Assembly (NCBI GenBank): GCA_003449515.1
Contig: DMHI01000267.1
Span: 1 to 7,053 of the forward strand
Direction: 5' to 3'
DNA: 7,053 nt
Source: Lysobacteraceae bacterium
Lineage (GTDB): Bacteria; Pseudomonadota; Gammaproteobacteria; Xanthomonadales; Xanthomonadaceae
A program made the translations under genes and the position numbers. This document shows, piece by piece, positions 1 through 6,004 of this stretch; position 1 is the first letter of the stretch, and the number at the start of each line of letters is the position of its first letter. Below the pieces are notes generated by a model. It was not told where the DNA came from and made no database searches. It saw nothing but the letters and a program-made list of their open reading frames with translations.

Positions 1-16
1 CCGTTGTCATCCCCCT

Positions 17-31
17 CCGCGACGCTCGCGG
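17..31. repeat. Perfect 6-bp inverted repeat upstream of the operon
   Basis: CCGCGA and TCGCGG are separated by a 3-nt loop (CGC) and end 32 nt before the first ATG. It could be an operator for a regulator, or the hairpin end of an upstream transcript. No T-run follows, so an intrinsic terminator is not supported. Short GC-rich palindromes are frequent by chance at this base composition. Confidence 0.25.
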
Positions 32-50
32 GTAATCTCTCGACACCACT

Positions 51-55
51 AGGAG
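51..55 (+). promoter_or_regulatory. Ribosome binding site of the secreted protein gene
   Basis: AGGAG sits 8 nt before the ATG at 64. It decides the start of the first gene against the upstream in-frame TTG at 4, which has no visible ribosome binding site inside the window. Confidence 0.7.
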
Positions 56-63
56 TTCCGTCC

Positions 64-921
64 ATGCGCGCCCTCGCCCCCCTGGCCCTTGCCCTCGCCG
101 CCCCCCCGGTCGCCGCCGACACCCTGGTCACGCAGACCGGGGCGAACGCGGTGCGCGCCGACTTCGCCCTGCCAACCCCCGACGGCCGGATCGTGCGCGG
201 CAGCTTTTTCCTCGACTTCGCCGAAAGTAGCGGCCTCACACCGGCCAATCTGAACGTGCGCGCGCGGCTGGTCGATCCGGCCGATCCGGCGCTGCTCGCG
301 CGCTTCCCCGGCGCGGGTGCCGGCCTGTCGGTGCCCGAGGCCTTCCCGGTGATGGTTTCGGTGAGCCCGCTGCCGGGCAGCGGCTTCGCGTTCAGCGATG
401 CCGTCGCGGCCGAGATGTACACGAAGGCACTCGCCTTCACCGCCGACTCCCCGTTCCGCGTGCTCAAGGCCCCGGCCGGCGGGGCGTTCAACGACCAGAC
501 CACCGGGGTGATCGAGGGCTCGGTCCGCATCCGCGTGCGCACGCACAGCTTCTCCGACTTCCTCGTGGTCGCCGACACCCGTCCGGCCGCCGATGCCGCC
601 CGCGCGGCCTACGCGAGGCTCTCGGCCAAGCTCGACGACGGCGACGTGCCGGCGGCCACCCGCGGCCTGCTGCAGATCGACCTCGACGAGAGCTTCGAGG
701 AGTTCCTGGAAGGCGACTACGAGGACGCCCGCGATGAGCTCGACGCCTTCGAGCTTGCCGTGAGCGCCGAGGCCGGCGTCAGCCTGCCGAACGTCTGGCG
801 TGCGGCGGGCGACCTCGACAACGTGGCCGGCGCCCTGGCTGCGGATGCCCAGAACCTCGACTTCCATCTCGCCCGCCTCGCCACGGCTGAAGGCGACGAC
901 GATGAGGGCGACGACGACTGA
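64..921 (+). CDS. Secreted protein of unknown function with acidic C-terminal tail
   Basis: A 285-aa protein that I do not recognise. The ATG at 64 is chosen because AGGAG lies 8 nt upstream and it starts directly with a signal-peptide-like stretch (R2, hydrophobic core to about residue 16, likely cleavage after VAA near residue 18). The in-frame TTG at 4 would bury this signal behind 20 residues. Residues ~20-170 look beta-rich with alternating hydrophobic residues (FPVMVSVSPL, GSVRIRVRTHSF, DFLVVADTR). Residues ~174-272 look alpha-helical and amphipathic; the segment FLEGDYEDARDELDAFELAV (214-233) loosely resembles the helical C-terminal modules of some secreted proteins (FIMAH-like), but this is only a resemblance. 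The protein ends in a run of Asp/Glu (EGDDDEGDDD). It has no cysteines and no lipobox, so a soluble periplasmic or secreted protein is expected. Its stop is 5 nt before the FHA-GAF gene, which makes it the probable first gene of the signalling operon. A role as ligand or partner of the kinase's outer domain is a guess. The reading frame is secure; the function is unknown. Confidence 0.85.
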   Translation: MRALAPLALALAAPPVAADTLVTQTGANAVRADFALPTPDGRIVRGSFFLDFAESSGLTPANLNVRARLVDPADPALLARFPGAGAGLSVPEAFPVMVSVSPLPGSGFAFSDAVAAEMYTKALAFTADSPFRVLKAPAGGAFNDQTTGVIEGSVRIRVRTHSFSDFLVVADTRPAADAARAAYARLSAKLDDGDVPAATRGLLQIDLDESFEEFLEGDYEDARDELDAFELAVSAEAGVSLPNVWRAAGDLDNVAGALAADAQNLDFHLARLATAEGDDDEGDDD

Positions 922-926
922 TCACC

Positions 927-1835
927 TTGCCCGACGCCCTGCTCCAGGTGCACGTGCAGGGCCAAGCCAGCAGCGTGCATCGCCTCTCCGCGGAAGGGCG
1001 GGCGGTCGTGCTCGGCCGCGCGCTGGATTGCGATCTGGTGATCGCGCATCCGTCGGTGTCCCGACGACATGCGCAACTGGTTCCGGGCACAGCGGACTGG
1101 GTGATCGAAGACCTCGACAGCGCCAATGGCCTGCGGATCGACGGGCAGCCGGTGCGCCGGTGCGTGCTGCGGGAAGGCCAGTGGTTCTCGCTGGGTGATG
1201 TGTTCTGCGAGTTCCGTTCCCTTCCCACCGACGGCGACGGCGTGAATGGCCGCCGCGAGCGCGAGGTGCGCGCACAATCGGGCGCGTGGCTGGCGCGCAT
1301 CGAGCGTGCCGGCGGCGAGGACGAGGTGCTGGCGGCCCTGTTGGCCGGCTGGATGGAGCTCGCCGGCTGCGAGCGCGGCCTGTTCCTTGGCGGCGATCCG
1401 GCACAGGGCTTCCGTTGCCTCGCGTCCTGCGGCATCTCGGCGGCCCGGCTGGAGAGCCCGGGCTTCGCCGGGTCGAGCGGGGCGCTCGCGCGCGCACTGG
1501 CCAGCGGCGCGCCGGTGATCGTGCACGACCCGGCGCTGTTCGACTGGTCGCGCCAGCGCGCCAGCATCGTCGGCCAGGACATCCGTGCCCTGCTGGCATG
1601 GCCGGTGCGCTTCGAAGGCCACCTGCTCGGCCTCGCCTACGCGGACAGCCGTACCCCCGGCAAGGCCTTCACCGCCCTCGAGCTGGAGATGCTGGCGGGC
1701 TTTGTCGCCGAGGCGGCCCGCTGCCTGCACGCGCGCGGCATCGATGCCGCGCTGCGCACGCTCTCGCGCTGCCTCGAGGTGGATGCCGGCGGTACCGCGA
1801 TCGCGCGGCTGCCGGCGGTGGCGTGGCGACCCTGA
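927..1835 (+). CDS. FHA-GAF domain protein, predicted phosphothreonine reader
   Basis: A 302-aa cytoplasmic protein without signal peptide or membrane segment. Residues ~6-97 form a forkhead-associated (FHA) domain with its hallmark residues: GR at 30-31, S45 followed by RRH 46-48, and NG at 68-69. FHA domains bind phosphothreonine peptides, so the partner is probably the Ser/Thr kinase encoded next or one of its substrates. Residues ~120-275 fit a GAF domain: a helical entry, then strands such as GLFLGGD (151-157), ALLAWPVRFEGHLLGLAYAD (221-240), and a closing helix after FTALELEMLAGFVAEAA. The ligand of the GAF part cannot be read from sequence. The start is TTG 927, 5 nt after the previous stop, with no clear Shine-Dalgarno; GTG 948 or 954 would cut into the first FHA strand, so TTG with translational coupling is preferred. 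The gene ends 4 nt before the kinase ATG at 1840. Confidence 0.9.
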   Translation: MPDALLQVHVQGQASSVHRLSAEGRAVVLGRALDCDLVIAHPSVSRRHAQLVPGTADWVIEDLDSANGLRIDGQPVRRCVLREGQWFSLGDVFCEFRSLPTDGDGVNGRREREVRAQSGAWLARIERAGGEDEVLAALLAGWMELAGCERGLFLGGDPAQGFRCLASCGISAARLESPGFAGSSGALARALASGAPVIVHDPALFDWSRQRASIVGQDIRALLAWPVRFEGHLLGLAYADSRTPGKAFTALELEMLAGFVAEAARCLHARGIDAALRTLSRCLEVDAGGTAIARLPAVAWRP

Positions 1836-1839
1836 ACGG

Positions 1840-4800
1840 ATGGCCGGGTGGCGCGCCCTCGGCGTAAGCTGGTGGGGCGGCACATCGCCGCGGCGAACTT
1901 GCGCAGCGCAGGCCCCACCGCCTCGCCCGGAAGGCGCCCTGACCGCCCTCTCCGCCCGCGACGCCGCCATCAGCCTCGATCCCACCATCCCCGGCCAGTA
2001 CGCCCGAGCCGAACTCGCCGCCGGCGAGCGTGTGGCCGGGCGCTACCGCATCGAATCGCTGCTGGGCGTGGGCGGCATGGGCGTGGTCTACCGGGCCTTC
2101 GACGAGGAACTGCGCGTCGATGTCGCGCTCAAGCTGCTGCGGGCCGAGTTCGGCAGTCGGCCCGACGCCTTCGAGCGTTTCCGGCAGGAACTGCTGCTGG
2201 CCCGCCAGGTCTCGTCGCCGCATGTGGTGCGCATCCACGATCTGGTGAGCGACGGCGAACGCCGTCTGATCAGCATGGACTATGTTCCCGGCCGCTCGCT
2301 CGAGGCCTGGCTCGACGCCGATGGGGCGCTGGGCGAGCAGGAGGCGCTGGCGATCACGAGACAACTGGCGCTCGGTCTGGCCGCGGCGCACGCCAGCGGC
2401 GTTGTGCACCGCGACCTCAAGCCGGCCAATGTCCTGGTGCGGCCCGACGGCCACGCCTGCATCAGCGACTTCGGTGTGGCGCGCGGCGCCGCCAGTGAAC
2501 GGCTCACCGCCACCGGCATGATGGTGGGCACCCCCGACTACGTGTCGCCGGAGCAGGCGCGCGGCGAGGACGTGGGCCCACGCAGCGACCTCTACACGCT
2601 GGGCCTGATGCTCTACGAGATGCTGTCCGGCCAGCGGGCCTTCGCCGGCGGCACCGCTGCGGAGTCGCTGGCGCGGCGTCAGCAAGCCGCACCGCCCTCG
2701 GTGCGCCAGCTCAAGCCCGAAGTCTCTCCGTGGGTCGATCGCCTGGTGGCACGACTGCTGGCGCCGAATCCGGCACGCCGGCTGCGCGATGCCGAGGCGG
2801 TGGTGGCCGCCATCGACGCCCGCCATGTGCGCTGGCGTCCCGAGTGGCGGCCGTGGATGGGGCCAGCCTTGGCGGTGCTCACGGTCGTCCTGGCCGCCGG
2901 TGCGGCCTGGTTTCTGGCACGCGATATCGCGCCCGATGCCCCGGCGCCACGCGCCCTGGTGGTGCTGCCGTTCGCATCGGCCGCCGCCGATGCGCCACTG
3001 GCCCAGGCCTATGCCACCGTGGTGGCCGCGCGCCTGCTCGACGGCGAGCAGCCCACTGTCGATCACCGCCGCACCGCGAATGCCCTGCATCGCCTCGGTT
3101 ACGACGCCGAGGGTGCCGCCCTTCACGTCGACCGCGTGCTGGCGGAGGTGCGCGGTGCCGAGGCCGTGTCCGGCGTGCTGGAGCGCCGCGCCGACGGACT
3201 GCGCATCGTGCTGCGCCGTCACCGCGACGGCACCGTGGCCGAATCCACCACCCCCTGGGTGAGCACCGACGCCCTGCCGGCCGCACTGGGCGAGGCGATG
3301 GCGCACCTCGGCCTCGGGAGCGATGCCGCCGGCGCCCCGCCGGCACCCACCGACGAGCGCGCCCTACGCGCTTTCGGGCGCGGCCTGACCGAGCGTGACG
3401 AGGCGGCGGCGATGGCCGACTTCGCCGAGGCGGTCACGCTGGAGCCGCAGTTCGCCTCGGCATGGTGGCATTACCTCAAACGTGCGCGGCGCCTGTTGCC
3501 CAGCGCCGACATCGACGCCCTGCTGGGCACCGCGCGCAGCGCACTGCGTGGACTCCGTGGCCGCGAAGTCGAGCGGGTCCGTGCGCTTTCGGCGCTGATC
3601 GAGGGCCGCCCCGACGAGGCCGTCGAACGCCTCGCAAGGCTCGTGGCGGACGATCCCGACGACCACCAGACCCGCCTGCTGCACGCCGAGGCGCTGTTCG
3701 GCGCGGGTCGCAGCGCCGAGGCCTACCGCGACCTCGGCCTGCTCACCACGCTCGATCCGCAGAACGCCGAGGCCTGGCTGCTGCTGGGCCAGAGCGCGAT
3801 CCGCAGCGGCGAAGCGCAGCGCGCGATCGACGACTACCTCGGGCAGGCACGGCTGATCTTCGCGCGCCTCGGGCAGGAGCGCGGCGAGACCGACGCGATC
3901 AATGCGCTGGGCGCGGCCTACGACCTGCTCGGCCAGACCGATCGCTCGGTCACGCTGTTCGAGGAGGCGGCGCGACGCCGCCAAGCACTGGGCGATCCGC
4001 GCGGCGCCGCCGGCAGCCTGCGCAACCTCGCCTCGACCCAGGCGGTGGCCGGCCGCCACGAAGACGCCGAACGCACCCTGGCTGCGGCCACGCTGCTGGC
4101 CGAGAGCGTGGGTGACGCCGGCCAACTGGCGGACATCGCCACCGATGCCGGCCTGCTCGCCGAGGAGCGCGGCGAATGGAGTGCGGCGTTACCCCACTAC
4201 CGTGCCGCGCTTGGCATGCGGCGCGGCCTGGGCGATCCCATCGGCACCGCCGAAGCCTCGCTGAACCTCGGCTTTGCCCTCGCGCAGACCGGCAGCTTCG
4301 GCGATGCCGCCCCGCTGTTCGACTCCGCCAACCGCGCCTATGCCGCGGCGGAAGATCGCCTCGGGCTGGTGCGCAGCCTGCACGCCCTGGCGCAGGTCGA
4401 TCTCGCCGACGACCGCCTCGACGCCGGGTCGGCGCGGATCGAGCAGGCCCTGCACCTCGCCACCGAAACCAGCCTGGTGCAGGAGCGCGCGGTGCTGGAA
4501 CTCGAGCGCTCCGGCGTGCTGCGCCGGCGTGGCGATCTCGGCGGTGCGCTCGCCGGTCTGCGCAATGCCGCAGCCCGCTTCGAGCAAGCCGGCAACGCCC
4601 GCGGGCAGGCGCAGGCGCGGCTCGCCATGGCACAGATCCACCTCGACGCCGGCGATGCGGAGGCGGCCGCGCGCACCCTCATGTTCTTCCACTTCGAGGA
4701 CCCCGCCAGCGAGGAACAGCGCGCGCTGCTCGAGGTGCGGCGCGGCGAGATCGCGCGCCTCCGCGGCGATTCCGCCGAAGCCGTCGAGCACGCCGCCGCG

Positions 4801-5205
4801 GCGCTCGCGGCGGCCAAGCGATCGGGCAGTCTTCCGGCCCAGTTGGAGGCGCTGGCGCTGAACGTGCGCGCGGCGACCGCCCGAGGTGCGGCGGGCGAGC
4901 GTGAAGCGGCGCGTGCGCTGGCCGAACTCGACGCCGCACTGGCGCGCTTTCCGGCTGCCGAATGGCGATTCGAGCGGCGCATCGCCGCCGTCTGGGCACT
5001 GCCCGCCAGCGAGGCACTCGCCCTGTACGGCGAAACCGTCGCGTCCACCGCGATGGCCGCCAACCGCTCGCGCAGCCTCGCGCTGATGGAGGCCGCAGCC
5101 AGCGCCCTGCGCCGCGCCGGCGATGCCGATGCCGCCAGCCGCCTCGAAGGCGAGCGCGAGGCGCAGGTGGCACGGCTTCGCGACGCACTCGCGGAGGGCG
5201 CGTGA
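1840..5205 (+). CDS. Transmembrane PknB-type Ser/Thr kinase with TolB-like and TPR domains
   Basis: 1121 aa from ATG 1840. Kinase domain ~69-327: glycine loop GVGGMG 76-81, VALK with K98, helix-C E117, HRDLKPAN 190-197 (catalytic D192, N197), DFG 210-212, SPE 236-238. It is an RD kinase with all catalytic residues. The activation loop carries T223 and T225 spaced as in PknB. One membrane helix spans ~342-360 (PALAVLTVVLAAGAAWFLA). It is preceded by arginines (R328, R331, R333, R337), so the kinase is predicted cytoplasmic and the C-terminal half periplasmic. Residues ~371-490 resemble the TolB N-terminal/FlgO-like domain (VVLPFAS; later VSGVLERR). Residues ~508-1045 are TPR repeats, likely a protein-binding superhelix. 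The start is uncertain: residues 1-33 are Trp/Arg/Pro-rich and lie over inverted repeats, and in-frame CTG 1939 has GGAAGG just upstream; the kinase domain is unaffected. The stop overlaps the histidine kinase start (GTGA). Confidence 0.93.
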   Translation: MAGWRALGVSWWGGTSPRRTCAAQAPPPRPEGALTALSARDAAISLDPTIPGQYARAELAAGERVAGRYRIESLLGVGGMGVVYRAFDEELRVDVALKLLRAEFGSRPDAFERFRQELLLARQVSSPHVVRIHDLVSDGERRLISMDYVPGRSLEAWLDADGALGEQEALAITRQLALGLAAAHASGVVHRDLKPANVLVRPDGHACISDFGVARGAASERLTATGMMVGTPDYVSPEQARGEDVGPRSDLYTLGLMLYEMLSGQRAFAGGTAAESLARRQQAAPPSVRQLKPEVSPWVDRLVARLLAPNPARRLRDAEAVVAAIDARHVRWRPEWRPWMGPALAVLTVVLAAGAAWFLARDIAPDAPAPRALVVLPFASAAADAPLAQAYATVVAARLLDGEQPTVDHRRTANALHRLGYDAEGAALHVDRVLAEVRGAEAVSGVLERRADGLRIVLRRHRDGTVAESTTPWVSTDALPAALGEAMAHLGLGSDAAGAPPAPTDERALRAFGRGLTERDEAAAMADFAEAVTLEPQFASAWWHYLKRARRLLPSADIDALLGTARSALRGLRGREVERVRALSALIEGRPDEAVERLARLVADDPDDHQTRLLHAEALFGAGRSAEAYRDLGLLTTLDPQNAEAWLLLGQSAIRSGEAQRAIDDYLGQARLIFARLGQERGETDAINALGAAYDLLGQTDRSVTLFEEAARRRQALGDPRGAAGSLRNLASTQAVAGRHEDAERTLAAATLLAESVGDAGQLADIATDAGLLAEERGEWSAALPHYRAALGMRRGLGDPIGTAEASLNLGFALAQTGSFGDAAPLFDSANRAYAAAEDRLGLVRSLHALAQVDLADDRLDAGSARIEQALHLATETSLVQERAVLELERSGVLRRRGDLGGALAGLRNAAARFEQAGNARGQAQARLAMAQIHLDAGDAEAAARTLMFFHFEDPASEEQRALLEVRRGEIARLRGDSAEAVEHAAAALAAAKRSGSLPAQLEALALNVRAATARGAAGEREAARALAELDAALARFPAAEWRFERRIAAVWALPASEALALYGETVASTAMAANRSRSLALMEAAASALRRAGDADAASRLEGEREAQVARLRDALAEGA
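1871..1919. repeat. Nested inverted repeats between FHA-GAF gene and kinase domain
   Basis: GGTGGGGC (1871-1878) pairs perfectly with GCCCCACC (1912-1919). Inside the 33-nt loop are a perfect 12-bp palindrome, TCGCCGCGGCGA (1885-1896), and a second near-palindrome, TGCGC-A-GCGCA (1900-1910). This looks like a structured non-coding or REP-like element rather than kinase coding sequence, although it lies inside the reading frame opened by ATG 1840. It could modulate kinase translation or mRNA processing, or be a copy of a dispersed genomic repeat. Confidence 0.45.
1929..1941 (+). promoter_or_regulatory. Shine-Dalgarno and alternative CTG start of the kinase
   Basis: GGAAGG (1929-1934) lies 4 nt before an in-frame CTG (1939-1941). 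Starting there gives a 1088-aa kinase beginning LTALSARDAA and removes the atypical Trp/Arg/Pro-rich leader. ATG 1840 has no comparably good ribosome binding site. CTG starts are rare, so this is an alternative only. Confidence 0.3.
3562..4950 (+). repeat. TPR array in the kinase C-terminal half
   Basis: The encoded protein has helix-turn-helix repeats marked by a recurring glycine. Counted from ATG 1840, the glycines are at residues 589, 623 and 657 (34-residue spacing, canonical TPR). After one 41-residue step they are at 698, 738, 778, 818, 898 and 938, with D858 in the missing place (exact 40-residue spacing). A 38-residue step and one more 40-residue step then lead to 976 and 1016. A second marker, the GD/GQ/ED/GN pair at 678, 718, 758, 798, 838 and 918, keeps the same 40-residue register. 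The 40-residue form is known from LGN/Pins-like and MalT-like TPR proteins that bind partner proteins or peptides. Confidence 0.85.
5193..5198 (+). promoter_or_regulatory. Ribosome binding site of the histidine kinase
   Basis: GGAGGG inside the last codons of the Ser/Thr kinase gene precedes GTG 5202 by about 3-4 nt. Together with the GTGA stop/start overlap it supports GTG 5202 as the start and points to coupled translation. Confidence 0.6.
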
Positions 5206-5984
5206 GCGAATCGCCGCTGGCCGGCGACACGCCGGCGCTGCGCGCGCAGCTCGAGGCGCTCCGCGAGGCGCAGGCACGCCTGTTCGCCGACCTCGCGCGC
5301 GGCAGCGAGCGCTACCGTCAGCTCGCCCGCTCGGTGATGCGGATGCAGGAGGAGGAGCGCCGGCGCATCGCCCGCGACCTCCACGACGGCCTTGGCCAGC
5401 AGATCACCGCCATCCTCCACCAGATCGAGCCGCTCGCCGACCATCCCGAGCTGCCAACCGCCGCGGCCGCACGCGCGCAACGCGCGGTCGATCTCTGCGC
5501 CCGCGCGTTGCAGGACACCCGCACGCTGGCGCGTCTGCTCCGGCCGAAGCTGCTCGACGACCTCGGCCTCGCCGCCGCCCTGCGCTGGCTGGGCCGTACC
5601 CTGGCCGACAGTGGCGGTTTCGCTGTCGATATCGAGTGCGACGACGGGCTCGACGCCGCCGGCACCGAGCTCACCACGATGGTCTTCCGGGTGGTGCAGG
5701 AATGCCTCGCCAATGTCGCCCGCCACGCCGGTGCCACCCACGCACTGGTCGCGGTCGTGCGTCGCGGCCACGAGTTGCAGATCCTCGTCGCTGACGACGG
5801 ACGCGGTTTCGAGATCGATGGCCGACGCGATGAGGGCGGGGCGGCGCGCGCCGGCGGCTCGGGGATGGGCGGCATCGAGGAGCGCGTGCAGCTCTTCGGT
5901 GGGCGCTGCCAGTGGAGCAGCGCACCCGGCGAAGGCACGCAGTTCCGCGCCTACGTGCCGCTCGGCAGCGAGCGGAATCCATGA
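5202..5984 (+). CDS. Soluble NarL-family sensor histidine kinase (HisKA_3)
   Basis: A 260-aa protein starting at GTG 5202, which overlaps the kinase stop as GTGA; GGAGGG (5193-5198) lies just upstream. Residues ~10-58 form a charged, coiled-coil-like helix. The HisKA_3 dimerisation/phosphoacceptor motif is RRRIARDLHDGLGQQ with the phosphorylated histidine at H61. The HATPase_c domain follows: N-box QECLANVARHAGA (E167, N171), G1 box DDGRGF (198-203) and G2 box GSGMGGIEERV (219-229). All catalytic elements are intact. There is no transmembrane helix and no PAS, GAF or HAMP domain, so it is a cytoplasmic kinase that must receive its signal from another protein. Translational coupling suggests co-production with the Ser/Thr kinase, a plausible input. 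The expected phosphotransfer partner is the response regulator encoded 16 nt downstream. The reading frame is open further upstream (to 4962), but that part overlaps the kinase gene and is not plausible coding. Confidence 0.95.
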   Translation: MSESPLAGDTPALRAQLEALREAQARLFADLARGSERYRQLARSVMRMQEEERRRIARDLHDGLGQQITAILHQIEPLADHPELPTAAAARAQRAVDLCARALQDTRTLARLLRPKLLDDLGLAAALRWLGRTLADSGGFAVDIECDDGLDAAGTELTTMVFRVVQECLANVARHAGATHALVAVVRRGHELQILVADDGRGFEIDGRRDEGGAARAGGSGMGGIEERVQLFGGRCQWSSAPGEGTQFRAYVPLGSERNP

Positions 5985-6004
5985 GCAGCGGGTGCGGTCG
6001 ATGA
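5981..6004 (+). CDS. Possible seven-codon linker ORF between histidine kinase and regulator
   Basis: ATG 5981 overlaps the histidine kinase stop as ATGA and reads MSSGCGR before a TGA at 6002-6004, which in turn overlaps the regulator ATG at 6001 as ATGA. Ribosomes finishing the histidine kinase could be handed through this mini-ORF to the regulator start. No distinct product is proposed, and the arrangement may be accidental. Confidence 0.2.
   Translation: MSSGCGR

Noticed and set aside
4..38. Promoter-like TTGTCA (4-9) with TAATCT (33-38)
   Set aside because: The spacing of 23 nt is too long and the -10 match is poor; the promoter probably lies upstream of the window or is not of this type.
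4..63. Upstream TTG start for the secreted protein
   Set aside because: It would place 20 residues before the signal peptide, whereas ATG 64 has AGGAG at good spacing.
1585..1839. Longer Ser/Thr kinase starting at 1585 inside the FHA-GAF gene
   Set aside because: The added residues are an out-of-frame reading of the GAF domain and look non-coding.
1669..3306. 545-codon open frame on the minus strand
   Set aside because: It is antisense to the FHA-GAF and kinase-domain coding sequence; its Gly/Ala/His/Arg-rich translation shows no recognisable motif.
4962..5201. Longer histidine kinase starting at 4962
   Set aside because: The extension overlaps the end of the Ser/Thr kinase and is Arg-rich without motifs; GTG 5202 with GGAGGG is better supported.
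5392..6000. Longer response regulator starting at ATG 5392
   Set aside because: The extra ~200 residues overlap the well-supported histidine kinase in another frame and are low-complexity. The receiver domain starts right after ATG 6001.
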